Source of the DNA: Erysipelotrichales bacterium | GTDB lineage: Bacteria > Bacillota_I > Bacilli_A > Erysipelotrichales > Erysipelotrichaceae | Direction: 5' to 3' | Length of the DNA: 64,000 nt | Assembly: GCA_910575705.1 (NCBI GenBank) | Contig: CAJTFG010000002.1 | Location: 310,001 to 374,000, forward strand | Part shown: in pieces, positions 19,966-27,810 of the stretch | How positions within the stretch are numbered: the first letter of the stretch is position 1 | Layout of the letters: each line of letters begins with the position of its first letter | Translations under genes and position numbers: made by a program | Notes under the pieces: generated by a model | Seen by the model: only the letters and a program-made list of their open reading frames with translations | The model's database searches: none | What the model was told of the DNA's origin: nothing

Positions 19966-20003
19966 TTGATAATATGCTATAAATATATTATAATTATGCT
20001 ATA
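19966..20003 (+). promoter_or_regulatory. XRE-gene promoter flanked by 9-bp direct repeats
   Basis: TTGATA (19966-19971), a 17-base spacer and TATAAT (19989-19994) form a near-consensus promoter. TATGCTATA occurs at 19973-19981 and again at 19995-20003, 22 bases (two helical turns) apart, one copy in the spacer and one just after the -10. This arrangement suits autorepression by the adjacent XRE protein. Confidence 0.6.
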
Positions 20004-20024
20004 TTTATTGGGAGGTTAATACAT

Positions 20025-20246
20025 TTGAATTTTGCTGAAGATATTAAGAAACTTCGTAGAAAGTTGCTTTTAAGCCAAGAGGATTTTGCTAATGAATTAG
20101 GAATTTCATATGCAACTGTTAATAGATGGGAAACCGGAAAAAGCAAGCCTACCTATAAAAATATGAAATTAATTGATGAATATTGTAAGAAAAATTCAAT
20201 TGATTTTGATATAGCGAATGAAATTCTGGAGGACGAAAATGATTAA
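20025..20246 (+). CDS. Small XRE-family regulator
   Basis: This 73-residue protein is almost entirely one HTH_3 domain: KLRRKLLLSQEDFANELGIS then YATVNRWETGKSKPTYKN (residues 5-48). It starts at a TTG ten bases after GGGAGG. It overlaps the methyltransferase start by eight bases, so the two are translated together. Small XRE proteins next to restriction-modification methyltransferases often act as controllers; here the repeats at its own promoter and the palindromes before the downstream operon are the candidate targets. Confidence 0.85.
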   Translation: MNFAEDIKKLRRKLLLSQEDFANELGISYATVNRWETGKSKPTYKNMKLIDEYCKKNSIDFDIANEILEDEND

Positions 20247-21333
20247 AGTAGCAACTGTATTCAGTGGTATAGGTGCTCCTGAAGAAGCATTAAAACAGTT
20301 GAATATTGATTTTGATATTGTTTTTGCTTGTGATAATGGAGAGCGAGAAATTGAAAAGACTTATGAAGAGATATTAGAAGAAACAAAAGAAATGACTTCT
20401 GATGAACGGGTTTCATTTGTAAATGGTTTATATAAATTAACTAATAAGGAAAATTTTGTAAAAAAGTCATATTTTGCAAACAATAAAATATCAAATGATA
20501 AGTGGTACGAAGATGTTAGATTTATAGATGGTAAAAAGTATAAAAATTCTATAGATTTGCTTATTGGTGGTAGTCCGTGTCAAAGTTTTTCAACATTTGG
20601 TAAAAAGAAAGGATTTGAAGATACAAGAGGAACATTATTTTTTCACTATGCAAATTTAATTAAAGAAATTAGACCATCAGTATTTATTTACGAAAATGTA
20701 GTTGGATTAAAAACACATAATGGTGGAAACATATGGAAAAGAATTCAAGAGGTTTTTGATGAATTAGAATATAATGTATTTGATTTTGAATTAAATGCAA
20801 AAGATTACGGATTACCACAATTAAGAAATCGTGTGTTTGTAGTTGGCTTTAAAAACGAAATGAATGTAGATAAATTTGATGAACCAGAAAAAGTTGAACT
20901 AAAAAAGTTTGCCACAGATTATTTGTCAAATAAAGTTGACTTAAAGTATTATATGGGGAAGAAAGGATTTGAATGGGTAACTACACCAGAAAAACACCAA
21001 AGCAGATCAAGAGTAAATCGTGATATCATAGGGTGTCAAACTGCTAATCAACAATTTAATTGGATAGGAGATTTTAGAATAGAATCACCTACTGATGAAA
21101 TGCGAAATAATGAAAAAATACACATTGGTTTGTATGATGGAAAAGAATCTGTTGCAAGAAAACTAACTCCTGAAGAATGCCTTAAACTTATGGGGTTTGA
21201 AAATTTTCATATTGTTGTTGATGATAAAAATGCTTATAGGCAAAGCGGGAACTCAATTGCAGTACCAGTTTTGAAGGCATTATTGAAAAATGTAGTTAAA
21301 ATTATTGAAGATTATAACGAAAGGAATGATTAA
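20239..21333 (+). CDS. dcm: DNA (cytosine-5-)-methyltransferase
   Basis: A 364-residue m5C methyltransferase with all key motifs: the SAM-binding start VATVFSGIGAPEEAL, the catalytic GGSPCQSFSTFG (Cys114), YENVVGL (ENV, 152-154), the QLRNR arginine motif near 194-198, a target-recognition region of about 100 residues and motif X (RQSGNSIAVPVL). The ATG at 20239 follows GGAGGAC; an earlier in-frame start would run into the XRE gene. The target sequence cannot be read from the gene. Its transcript ends at the hairpin overlapping the stop codon, separating it from the GHKL operon. Confidence 0.93.
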   Translation: MIKVATVFSGIGAPEEALKQLNIDFDIVFACDNGEREIEKTYEEILEETKEMTSDERVSFVNGLYKLTNKENFVKKSYFANNKISNDKWYEDVRFIDGKKYKNSIDLLIGGSPCQSFSTFGKKKGFEDTRGTLFFHYANLIKEIRPSVFIYENVVGLKTHNGGNIWKRIQEVFDELEYNVFDFELNAKDYGLPQLRNRVFVVGFKNEMNVDKFDEPEKVELKKFATDYLSNKVDLKYYMGKKGFEWVTTPEKHQSRSRVNRDIIGCQTANQQFNWIGDFRIESPTDEMRNNEKIHIGLYDGKESVARKLTPEECLKLMGFENFHIVVDDKNAYRQSGNSIAVPVLKALLKNVVKIIEDYNERND

Positions 21334-21353
21334 TTTAATCGTTCCTTTTTTTT
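21320..21353 (+). terminator. Terminator at the end of the methyltransferase gene
   Basis: AAAGGAATGATTA pairs with TAATCGTTCCTTT (one GU) and is followed by a T run. The 5' arm includes the last codons and stop of the methyltransferase. Confidence 0.8.
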
Positions 21354-21386
21354 GTTAGTTGTAACAAATCAAGAGTGCATATTCAA

Positions 21387-21439
21387 AATGTTGCAATATT
21401 CAAAAATCTATTGACAAATATTGCAATATTTATTATATT
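21387..21439 (+). promoter_or_regulatory. Consensus promoter with two palindromic operator-like sites
   Basis: TTGACA (21411-21416), a 17-base spacer and TATATT (21434-21439). The perfect 14-base palindrome AATATTGCAATATT fills 21417-21430 inside the spacer. An imperfect copy, AATGTTGCAATATT, lies at 21387-21400, 30 bases upstream. A dimeric regulator on the spacer site would directly compete with RNA polymerase. The XRE protein is the obvious but unproven candidate. Confidence 0.65.
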
Positions 21440-21481
21440 TTGTTTGTAAGAACTGATAAAATCGAAAGGAAAATCGCTATT

Positions 21482-21697
21482 ATGGAGAGTAAAAGGGAAA
21501 AATTTGTAAGATTAGCAGAAACCAGAACAAATAAAATTATTGATATGATTAGATTGCTTGGAAATTGTGCAAATAAAGCAAATTATGATTATTCAGAGGC
21601 AGATGTTCAAAAAATATTCAGTGCTATAGAAAAAGAAATAAAAACAGCAAAAACGAAGTTTTTCATAAATGAAGTTGAAGATAAATTTAAGTTATAG
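21482..21697 (+). CDS. Small helical protein of the methyltransferase/GHKL module
   Basis: A 71-residue, strongly charged protein (MESKREKFVRLAETRTNKII, then DMIRLLGNCANKANYDYSEADVQKIFSAIEKEIKTAKTKF). It appears all-helical, with no membrane segment and no catalytic motif. The ATG at 21482 follows GAAAGGAAA; a frame-open TTG at 21440 overlaps the promoter and is rejected. It is the first gene after the palindrome-bearing promoter, 17 bases before the ATPase gene. I do not know its function; a DNA-binding or adaptor role is possible. Confidence 0.75.
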   Translation: MESKREKFVRLAETRTNKIIDMIRLLGNCANKANYDYSEADVQKIFSAIEKEIKTAKTKFFINEVEDKFKL

Positions 21698-21714
21698 TCT
21701 AAAATCAAGGAGAG

Positions 21715-23610
21715 ATGAAATTGGAGAAATATTCATGGAAGTTTCCGTCTTATGAGGGTCCTGGTGACCAAGGAATAAATGATGGCGGAATATCAATGTT
21801 TAAAGGTTCGCAACTGTATAACAGTTTAGCACGAGAAATTTGTCAAAATTCACTTGATGCTAAGGCAGACGGAGAAAATACAGTTATTGTAAAATTTAAA
21901 TGTACAACACTAAATAAAAAAGATTATCCTTCTCTTTCGGGATTAGTAGAGGTTTTCAAGGAATGTCGAGTATCATGGGCAAAAAGAATGAACACAAAAT
22001 TGCAGAATTTTTTGGATGATGCAGATAATGTTCTTTCTAATAATGATATTGATTGTTTAATAATTAGTGATTCAAATACTACTGGTTTGAGTGGTGTAAA
22101 AAAACCTGAGGATGAACGCTCTAAATGGAGGGCATTAACAAGTTCTGATGGTGTTACAGATAAAGATGATGGTAGTGGTGGCTCATATGGTATTGGAAAA
22201 AGTGCGCCATTTGCATGTTCTTCCTTAAGAACTGTATTTTATAACACTTATGCCAAAGAGGATGGCATTAAAGCTTTTCAAGGTGTTGCGAGATTAGTTT
22301 CGCATAACCATAATGGGAAAAAGACACTAGGAACAGGCTTTTATTTGAATAACGAAACATGGGATCCTATATTTGATACTGAAAAATGTTTACTTAGAGA
22401 TTTAATCAATAGAAAAGAATATGGAACCGACGTAGTTATTGCGGGATTTAAAAAGACTGCTACATGGGATGAAGATATTGAAAAAGCAGTAATTCAAAAC
22501 TTCTTTGTAGCAATTGCAAAAAATGAACTAATTGTAGAAATAAATGATATTAGATTGGATAGTAACACTTTACATAGTAGAATTGAATTCTATGCTGATA
22601 AAGAAGTTGAAAGTAAAAATAAGCCTATAACGACTATTCTCGAATTCTATCATACAATTATTGAACAAGATCATCTTGTTATCAAAGGTTCCATAATGGA
22701 AAAAGAGGATGTAACTCTTTATATAAGAAAAGACGAAAATTATAGTATGTCTATTGTTGAAATGCGTTCAATTGGAATGGTTGTTAGAAAAAGGCGTAAA
22801 AGCCTACTTTCTCATTATGCTGCAGTTATGATTGTTAATGAAGGAAAACTAAATAATTTACTTAAAAATATAGAACCTCCAAAGCATGATGAATGGGATC
22901 CAGGTATATTGGATGATGAAGAGGAAAAGAAACAAGCAACTAAATATAAAAGACAATTATTCAAATGGGTCAATGATACCATCATAAAGAATTGTAGAAG
23001 CGAAGAAACTGATGAATTGGACTTAGATGGAGTAAGTGCATATCTCCCGTTTGATGAAACAGATGAGTCTTTAGGAGTTGAAGAAAAAGAAGATATCTCT
23101 CCGGATTCAGATCCAAAAGTAGGAGAACCAAAAAAAACTAGACCCAATGTGAGGAAGATTACAATATCTGCTAAAAAGGTTAAAGGTATTAAAGACGAGA
23201 AAAACGATCCACATAATGAAACTGAAGGTGGTAATGGAAGAGGACGTTCAGGGGGAATAAAAGATCCTAGTGGAAAAGATGATGTTATATCTCCAACTGA
23301 TGGGAATAAAACACTGAATATTCCTAAGGTTTTACAGCAGAGAATAGTTCAAATGCCTGCAGATTCTTCATATAGAGTTGCTTTTATCCTTGAAAACGAT
23401 TGTAAGGATGTTAACATTGAATTGAAAGCAGTTGGAGATGATAGAAAAAAAGAAAAAGTTAATATTATTGATTATAAAATCGGAAAATTTAAAACAAATA
23501 TAAATTCTAAAACTATTACTTTACATAATATCAAAGCTAATGAAAAAAATGAAATTTTTTTAACTTTAGAATATTCTGAAAAAATGGCTTTGCAATTACT
23601 TATTTTTTAG
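21715..23610 (+). CDS. GHKL (MutL/Hsp90/MORC-like) ATPase of a putative defence operon
   Basis: A 631-residue protein with a Bergerat ATP-binding fold at the N-terminus. The N-box is LAREICQNSLDAK (E41, N45, D48), the second motif IISDSNTTGL (D119, G124) and the glycine lid GGSYGIGKSAPF (155-166). A middle domain follows. Then comes a charged, low-complexity linker of about residues 465-540 (DPKVGEPKKTRP, GGNGRGRSGGIKDP) and a C-terminal domain (QRIVQMPADSSYRVAFILEN). The N-terminal motifs resemble the paraMORC ATPases described in bacterial modification systems. Such ATPases act as ATP-gated clamps; no nuclease motif is visible. The ATG at 21715 is only two bases from AAGGAG, so the TTG at 21721 (spacing eight) may be the real start. 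Confidence 0.8.
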   Translation: MKLEKYSWKFPSYEGPGDQGINDGGISMFKGSQLYNSLAREICQNSLDAKADGENTVIVKFKCTTLNKKDYPSLSGLVEVFKECRVSWAKRMNTKLQNFLDDADNVLSNNDIDCLIISDSNTTGLSGVKKPEDERSKWRALTSSDGVTDKDDGSGGSYGIGKSAPFACSSLRTVFYNTYAKEDGIKAFQGVARLVSHNHNGKKTLGTGFYLNNETWDPIFDTEKCLLRDLINRKEYGTDVVIAGFKKTATWDEDIEKAVIQNFFVAIAKNELIVEINDIRLDSNTLHSRIEFYADKEVESKNKPITTILEFYHTIIEQDHLVIKGSIMEKEDVTLYIRKDENYSMSIVEMRSIGMVVRKRRKSLLSHYAAVMIVNEGKLNNLLKNIEPPKHDEWDPGILDDEEEKKQATKYKRQLFKWVNDTIIKNCRSEETDELDLDGVSAYLPFDETDESLGVEEKEDISPDSDPKVGEPKKTRPNVRKITISAKKVKGIKDEKNDPHNETEGGNGRGRSGGIKDPSGKDDVISPTDGNKTLNIPKVLQQRIVQMPADSSYRVAFILENDCKDVNIELKAVGDDRKKEKVNIIDYKIGKFKTNINSKTITLHNIKANEKNEIFLTLEYSEKMALQLLIF

Positions 23611-23627
23611 TTTGGTGGTGTAAAAAC

Positions 23628-24515
23628 TTGAAGAAAACAAATATAAATTATCCGTATCCTGTTTTAAATTCATCTAACGAAGATTATATTGAGTGTTTTT
23701 TCAATATAGTTGGTCCAGATGAAATTACTATGAATGGCGATAACATAGAAATTAAAATTTCCTATAATCTTAAGTCTAATGGATTGGCAGAATTAATCCA
23801 AGAAAACAAGGCAAATGTCGTTCTTTATTGTGAAAGCGTAGAGGCTGAATATAGAAAAATAAAGAAGTTTCCATCTAACTCAAATCAAATAGACTTTACT
23901 ATAAATAAAAACGAAATAAGTAAGAATATTGAAATTAGAGGGTATGTTGTTTCATTAGGCGAAATTTATCCATTTAGATTAGATGAACACAATTATGATT
24001 TATTCGGAGGTGTTCCTTTTAAAATAAGAAAAGGTGATATTCTTGCTATATCAAATGATTTTCTAGTTTATCCTATAAAGTATTATGATCCATTAGCTAA
24101 TAGACCATCAATATTTTCCATACGCAGAGGTAGTAAACCAAATGAAGAAATATATGTTGATATATTTTCGTATGATAAAATTACAGTCTTTTTAAATGAT
24201 GAAATTTATAACAATTATAGTGCGCTATATCAAGAAGCAAAAGTTAGAACAATATTATCATCTATGTTTGCTGCATCTGTTTTAATTGATGTTTTATCAT
24301 ATATCAAAAATAGTCCCGAAGATGATATTGAAGATATTAAAGATAAAAAATGGTATCAAGTTATAAATTCAAGATTAGATACTTTATCGATTGATTTAAA
24401 ATTAGAATCGTCATTAACAAAAGTAGCGAATATGGTGCTTCCTCACATATATAAGGAATTTGTAGATTCCTTTAAAAATGCTTTTGAAAGTTTAATGCCT
24501 GAGGAGGATAACTAA
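23628..24515 (+). CDS. Unknown beta-rich protein in the GHKL operon
   Basis: A 295-residue protein starting at TTG 23628, after GGTGGTG. The first half reads as a strand-rich domain (ITMNGDNIEIKISYNLKSNG, VVLYCESVEAEYRKI, IEIRGYVVSLGEIYPFRL). The second half is helical (RTILSSMFAASVLIDVLSYI). No signal peptide or known catalytic motif is seen. It lies 17 bases after the ATPase gene and two bases before the next gene, so it is clearly part of the operon. The beta domain could bind DNA or a partner protein; function unknown. Confidence 0.7.
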   Translation: MKKTNINYPYPVLNSSNEDYIECFFNIVGPDEITMNGDNIEIKISYNLKSNGLAELIQENKANVVLYCESVEAEYRKIKKFPSNSNQIDFTINKNEISKNIEIRGYVVSLGEIYPFRLDEHNYDLFGGVPFKIRKGDILAISNDFLVYPIKYYDPLANRPSIFSIRRGSKPNEEIYVDIFSYDKITVFLNDEIYNNYSALYQEAKVRTILSSMFAASVLIDVLSYIKNSPEDDIEDIKDKKWYQVINSRLDTLSIDLKLESSLTKVANMVLPHIYKEFVDSFKNAFESLMPEEDN

Positions 24516-24517
24516 CA

Positions 24518-25270
24518 ATGAAATTAAAATATTTCTCAGAATCAGCATATAATGACTTGTTTGATTGTGTAGATAAAAATGTTGACTATTATAGCGATAT
24601 TGATAATAGTTGGATTGAAAAGAGATTTGACAAAAGAGAATATTCAAAAGAATCTCGTATTGATGTTACACTTCCACAATTATCTATATCCAATAGCGAA
24701 TATATGAATGCCGTAAATATTCATACTGCTTTTAAAGATCGTATTACTCCAAAACAGGCAAGCAATCCATATTTATGGAGTTATCTTTCCCATTGTATAT
24801 ATTGGGAATATACTTGTCAAAGATGGTCTAGTACAAGAATGTCTGTTGATTCAATAAAAGAACATTATTTTTGCAAATCTGAAACCGGAAATAGAATAGG
24901 CTTTTTAAGGAATTCAATATCTAGGCTGTGGTGGATGGCGGAGCTCTCATATCAAGATGACAAATCCAATAGGTATGAATTAACTGAACTTTTATTTTCG
25001 CATTCGGATTTATGTCAAAGCGTTATAGAGCGAAATTTTTCAATGAACAAGGAAGTAATAGTTGGAATTCTAAGTGCAATAAAGGCAATTAACGATGATC
25101 TTGATTTAAAAAATGTTGGTATAGATAAAAATGGAGAGTATGAATGGCGAAATTTATGTAAATACATAAATAGATATGGAGCAGTTACTTTATTAGATGT
25201 ATTAGATCGTGATGATATTAGAGAAATTTCTTATAAGTATATTTTAGAACAACGAAAAATAGGAGAATAA
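24518..25270 (+). CDS. DUF6339-like protein in the GHKL operon
   Basis: A 250-residue soluble protein. The start MKLKYFSESAYNDLFDCVDK and the central aromatic block ASNPYLWSYLSHCIYWEYT followed by RNSISRLWWMAEL resemble my recollection of DUF6339, a family of unknown function found near methyltransferases and paraMORC ATPases. I hold this match loosely. No nuclease (PD-D/ExK, HNH) motif is evident. It is packed two bases after the previous gene and one base before the next. Confidence 0.6.
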   Translation: MKLKYFSESAYNDLFDCVDKNVDYYSDIDNSWIEKRFDKREYSKESRIDVTLPQLSISNSEYMNAVNIHTAFKDRITPKQASNPYLWSYLSHCIYWEYTCQRWSSTRMSVDSIKEHYFCKSETGNRIGFLRNSISRLWWMAELSYQDDKSNRYELTELLFSHSDLCQSVIERNFSMNKEVIVGILSAIKAINDDLDLKNVGIDKNGEYEWRNLCKYINRYGAVTLLDVLDRDDIREISYKYILEQRKIGE

Positions 25271-25271
25271 T

Positions 25272-25706
25272 ATGGAAATAAACTACAAACAGAGATTTGA
25301 AGATCGAAGAGCAATTAACAAAATGCTTGGTAGTGATATTGTAAAAGGTATTTCTTTAACGAAAAAAGCTGATGCAATTGTATTAATTATGAATGACGAA
25401 GAGTTGTATTCAGATTATTTCTATCCCAAGAATACATATGATTATTGTATGTACACAGGTATAGGTAGATATGGTCATCAAGATAGTATAAACAATAATA
25501 TGTACTCCCGAAATATGGATGTTTTGACGCATAAGAAAGATAAACGAACATTGCTTGTATTTGATAAAGATGAAAATAATTATATCTTTGCAGGACAATA
25601 TGAATTAATTGAAACACATCAAAATGTTCAACCAGACAAAAAGGACGAATTACGAAGAGTTTTTGTTTTTCATTTAAAACAAATATCAAAAACATACAGT
25701 TTCTAA
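25272..25706 (+). CDS. Possible stand-alone SRA-like (ScoMcrA-type) DNA-reader domain
   Basis: A 144-residue protein whose second half carries the spaced pattern YTGIGRYGHQD, then an asparagine-rich stretch, LLVFDKDENNYIFAGQYEL, QPDKKDELRRVFVFHL. It is like the modified-base-reading wing or SRA-type domain found N-terminal to HNH nucleases of the ScoMcrA group. Here that domain stands alone, without any HNH or PD-(D/E)xK part. It is the last gene of the operon and begins one base after the DUF6339-like gene (AGGAG overlaps that stop). Reading the partner methyltransferase's m5C, or its absence, is a plausible role but is inference. Confidence 0.6.
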   Translation: MEINYKQRFEDRRAINKMLGSDIVKGISLTKKADAIVLIMNDEELYSDYFYPKNTYDYCMYTGIGRYGHQDSINNNMYSRNMDVLTHKKDKRTLLVFDKDENNYIFAGQYELIETHQNVQPDKKDELRRVFVFHLKQISKTYSF

Positions 25707-25721
25707 TAAATTATAATTTCA

Positions 25722-25769
25722 TGTTTTGATTTAATAATTTTTGATTTAATAATTTATTGAATCAAAACA
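25722..25769. repeat. AT-rich inverted repeat containing a tandem 15-bp repeat
   Basis: TGTTTTGATT (25722-25731) is mirrored by AATCAAAACA (25760-25769). Within it TTGATTTAATAATTT is repeated head to tail at 25726-25740 and 25741-25755. It follows the last gene of the GHKL operon by 16 bases and could terminate its transcript. The rest of 25707-25974 is AT-rich DNA in which I see no gene. Confidence 0.6.
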
Positions 25770-26040
25770 GATATTATGATAATATATGTTTCAAGAATTA
25801 TTAATAAATAACCCGATATGTTAATCTTGATACTATTTTGATAGTAAAAATTCCGATAAACAAAAATACAACAATAAAAACGAAATAATATAGATATTAA
25901 ATCAAACTGAATCTAAACAAATAAGTTTAATATTTATTTGAATTAGGCGAGTGGAAATAGTATCAAACGGTTAAAGGGGCTGTTAAGAAATAGAGATAAA
26001 AAATCTAGGGCTTAATAGTCCTTTTTTTGATATAAATAAG

Positions 26041-26077
26041 AAAAGTGCCTAAGGAATCGAACCTATTGGGCACTTTT
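26041..26077 (+). terminator. Hairpin inside the IS left end
   Basis: AAAAGTGCC pairs with GGGCACTTTT around an 18-base loop, followed by further T. It lies between the left repeat and the transposase start and would block transcription entering from outside, a common protective feature of insertion sequences. Confidence 0.6.
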
Positions 26078-26109
26078 TGATATAATTGTCTTGTTCGGAG
26101 ACATATATC

Positions 26110-27777
26110 ATGAATTATTTTACTACAAGACAATCTTTTTTTCTATACTCCTACGACATAGATGTCAAGGAAAAGGAAAAATTAGATCTTTTTTTAAAAC
26201 TATTGGATAAAGCAAATCTATATGAAGTAATACGCCCTTCATTGGAAAAAACAAATTATCAAGGGCGTAATCGTATTCAACCATGTAACATGCTGGCAAC
26301 CATATTGTATGCCTTTATGATAGACAATGGGCATCTGCGAGAAATAGAAAGATCCTGTAAAATTAGTTTGGATTACATGTATCTTATGAATGGAGAAAAA
26401 GCAAGTTATGTAACTTTTTCAAACTTTATAAATGACATAATCTTGTCCAATATTTTTGAAATATTCAAAAGGATCAATCAAGCACTCATTTCAGAAATAG
26501 GTTTTGATATAAGTGATATATTTATTGACGGCTCAAAATTTGAAGCTAATTCAAACAAATATAAATTTGTATGGAAGCCTACTAAAAAATTAAAGAGATT
26601 AGAAAATGAAATAAAGGAATTACTGAGCCAATACAGTATCAAACCTCAAACGATAGATATGGCTTCGCTATCTGAATCGATAAATAAATTGAATGAATTA
26701 TCTTTGAAAAGCAATATTGGTCTAAAGAAAACGTTGCGAGGGAAAGGAAGAAAATTAACTCAAATACAAAAAGATTATTTCAAACTTTTAGAATATGTAC
26801 CGAAATTATTGAAATATCACGAGCAGATTAGAATATGTGGAGAAAATAGAAATTCCTATTATAAGAGCGACCATGATGCAACGGCTATGTGTCTGAAGGA
26901 AGACTATTACTCAGGATTAGGAAGCAATATGCACGCAGCATACAATGTACAGTTTATAGTAGCAAAAGGCTTTATATTAGGGGTTTATGTAAGCCAAGAT
27001 CGAACGGATTATATGACTTTGAGCCCCTGCTTAGAGCAATTCAAGACATTTTATGGAACATACCCTAAGAATGTATGTGCTGATGCAGGATACGGGAGCT
27101 ATGATAATTATAAGCACATTGAAAGTAAATATATCGGCAATTATATAAAATACCCTTCTTGGCAAGGAGAAAGAAAAGGAACAAGTCCGCAGTTATTTAG
27201 GGAAGAAGAGGAAAAGATTCTGTGTTTAAATAATCGGGTAGGAGAAAAGATTGAAATGAAAAATCGACACCCGCAAAAAAAAGAAGCATTCATTTATAGA
27301 TTCACAGGATGTAGGAAGTGTAAATATAAGGCAATATGTAAGAAGAGAACTAAGAAGAAAACAGAGCCCTTTAGAATAGCAGAGATATGTCCTGATTATT
27401 TAAAGTTTATAGAGATCGTAAGAGAAAATCTACTTTCGCCTAAAGGAATAGAACTAAGGGTAAACAGATCCATACAAGCAGAAGGTGATTTTGGAAACAT
27501 GAAACAGAATCTATCGTATAATCGGTTTAGAAGAAGAGGAAAAAATAAAGTAACAATGGAGATCATATTAATGTCAATCGGCATTAATATAAGAAAATAT
27601 TTAAGATTTAAAGCGACAGGGGAATTACCAAAATTTTGGATAGCACCAGATAATTTACAGTCTGAGGGCAAACCCAAAATCAAGATACCAAAATCGACAA
27701 ACAAGAAAACAAAAGCAGTGAACCAGCTATCTAAAGATTCTCATAAATATCAAAGAAAAAGGACCATTAAGTCCTAG
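26110..27777 (+). CDS. tnp: IS1182-family DDE transposase
   Basis: A 555-residue transposase. The N-terminal domain (NRIQPCNMLATILYAFMIDN, YLMNGEKASYVTFSNFI) is typical of the IS1182 group. The first catalytic Asp lies in DIFIDGSKFEAN, the second in NVCADAGYGSYDNY, and the glutamate probably in SIQAEGDFGNMKQN. A four-cysteine zinc patch (CRKCKYKAICKK) precedes it. The ATG at 26110 follows CGGAG; eight codons of open frame upstream lack a site. The frame is intact. Confidence 0.9.
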   Translation: MNYFTTRQSFFLYSYDIDVKEKEKLDLFLKLLDKANLYEVIRPSLEKTNYQGRNRIQPCNMLATILYAFMIDNGHLREIERSCKISLDYMYLMNGEKASYVTFSNFINDIILSNIFEIFKRINQALISEIGFDISDIFIDGSKFEANSNKYKFVWKPTKKLKRLENEIKELLSQYSIKPQTIDMASLSESINKLNELSLKSNIGLKKTLRGKGRKLTQIQKDYFKLLEYVPKLLKYHEQIRICGENRNSYYKSDHDATAMCLKEDYYSGLGSNMHAAYNVQFIVAKGFILGVYVSQDRTDYMTLSPCLEQFKTFYGTYPKNVCADAGYGSYDNYKHIESKYIGNYIKYPSWQGERKGTSPQLFREEEEKILCLNNRVGEKIEMKNRHPQKKEAFIYRFTGCRKCKYKAICKKRTKKKTEPFRIAEICPDYLKFIEIVRENLLSPKGIELRVNRSIQAEGDFGNMKQNLSYNRFRRRGKNKVTMEIILMSIGINIRKYLRFKATGELPKFWIAPDNLQSEGKPKIKIPKSTNKKTKAVNQLSKDSHKYQRKRTIKS

Positions 27778-27810
27778 ATTTTTTATCTCTATTTCTTAAC
27801 AGCCCCTTTA

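Larger units (their letters stand above)
25975..27807. mobile_element. IS1182-type insertion sequence with about 49-bp terminal inverted repeats
   Basis: The left end AGGGGCTGTTAAGAAATAGA at 25975 onward matches the complement of the right end (TCTATTTCTTAACAGCCCCT ending at 27807). The match extends for about 48 bases with two mismatches. TTAA flanks both ends (25971-25974 and 27808-27811), consistent with a four-base target duplication. One intact transposase gene fills the element. The complete repeats and open frame suggest recent or still functional insertion. Confidence 0.88.

Noticed and set aside
26041-26077. attC-like or recombination hairpin
   Set aside because: It lies inside the IS element and ends in a T run, as expected of a transcription block.
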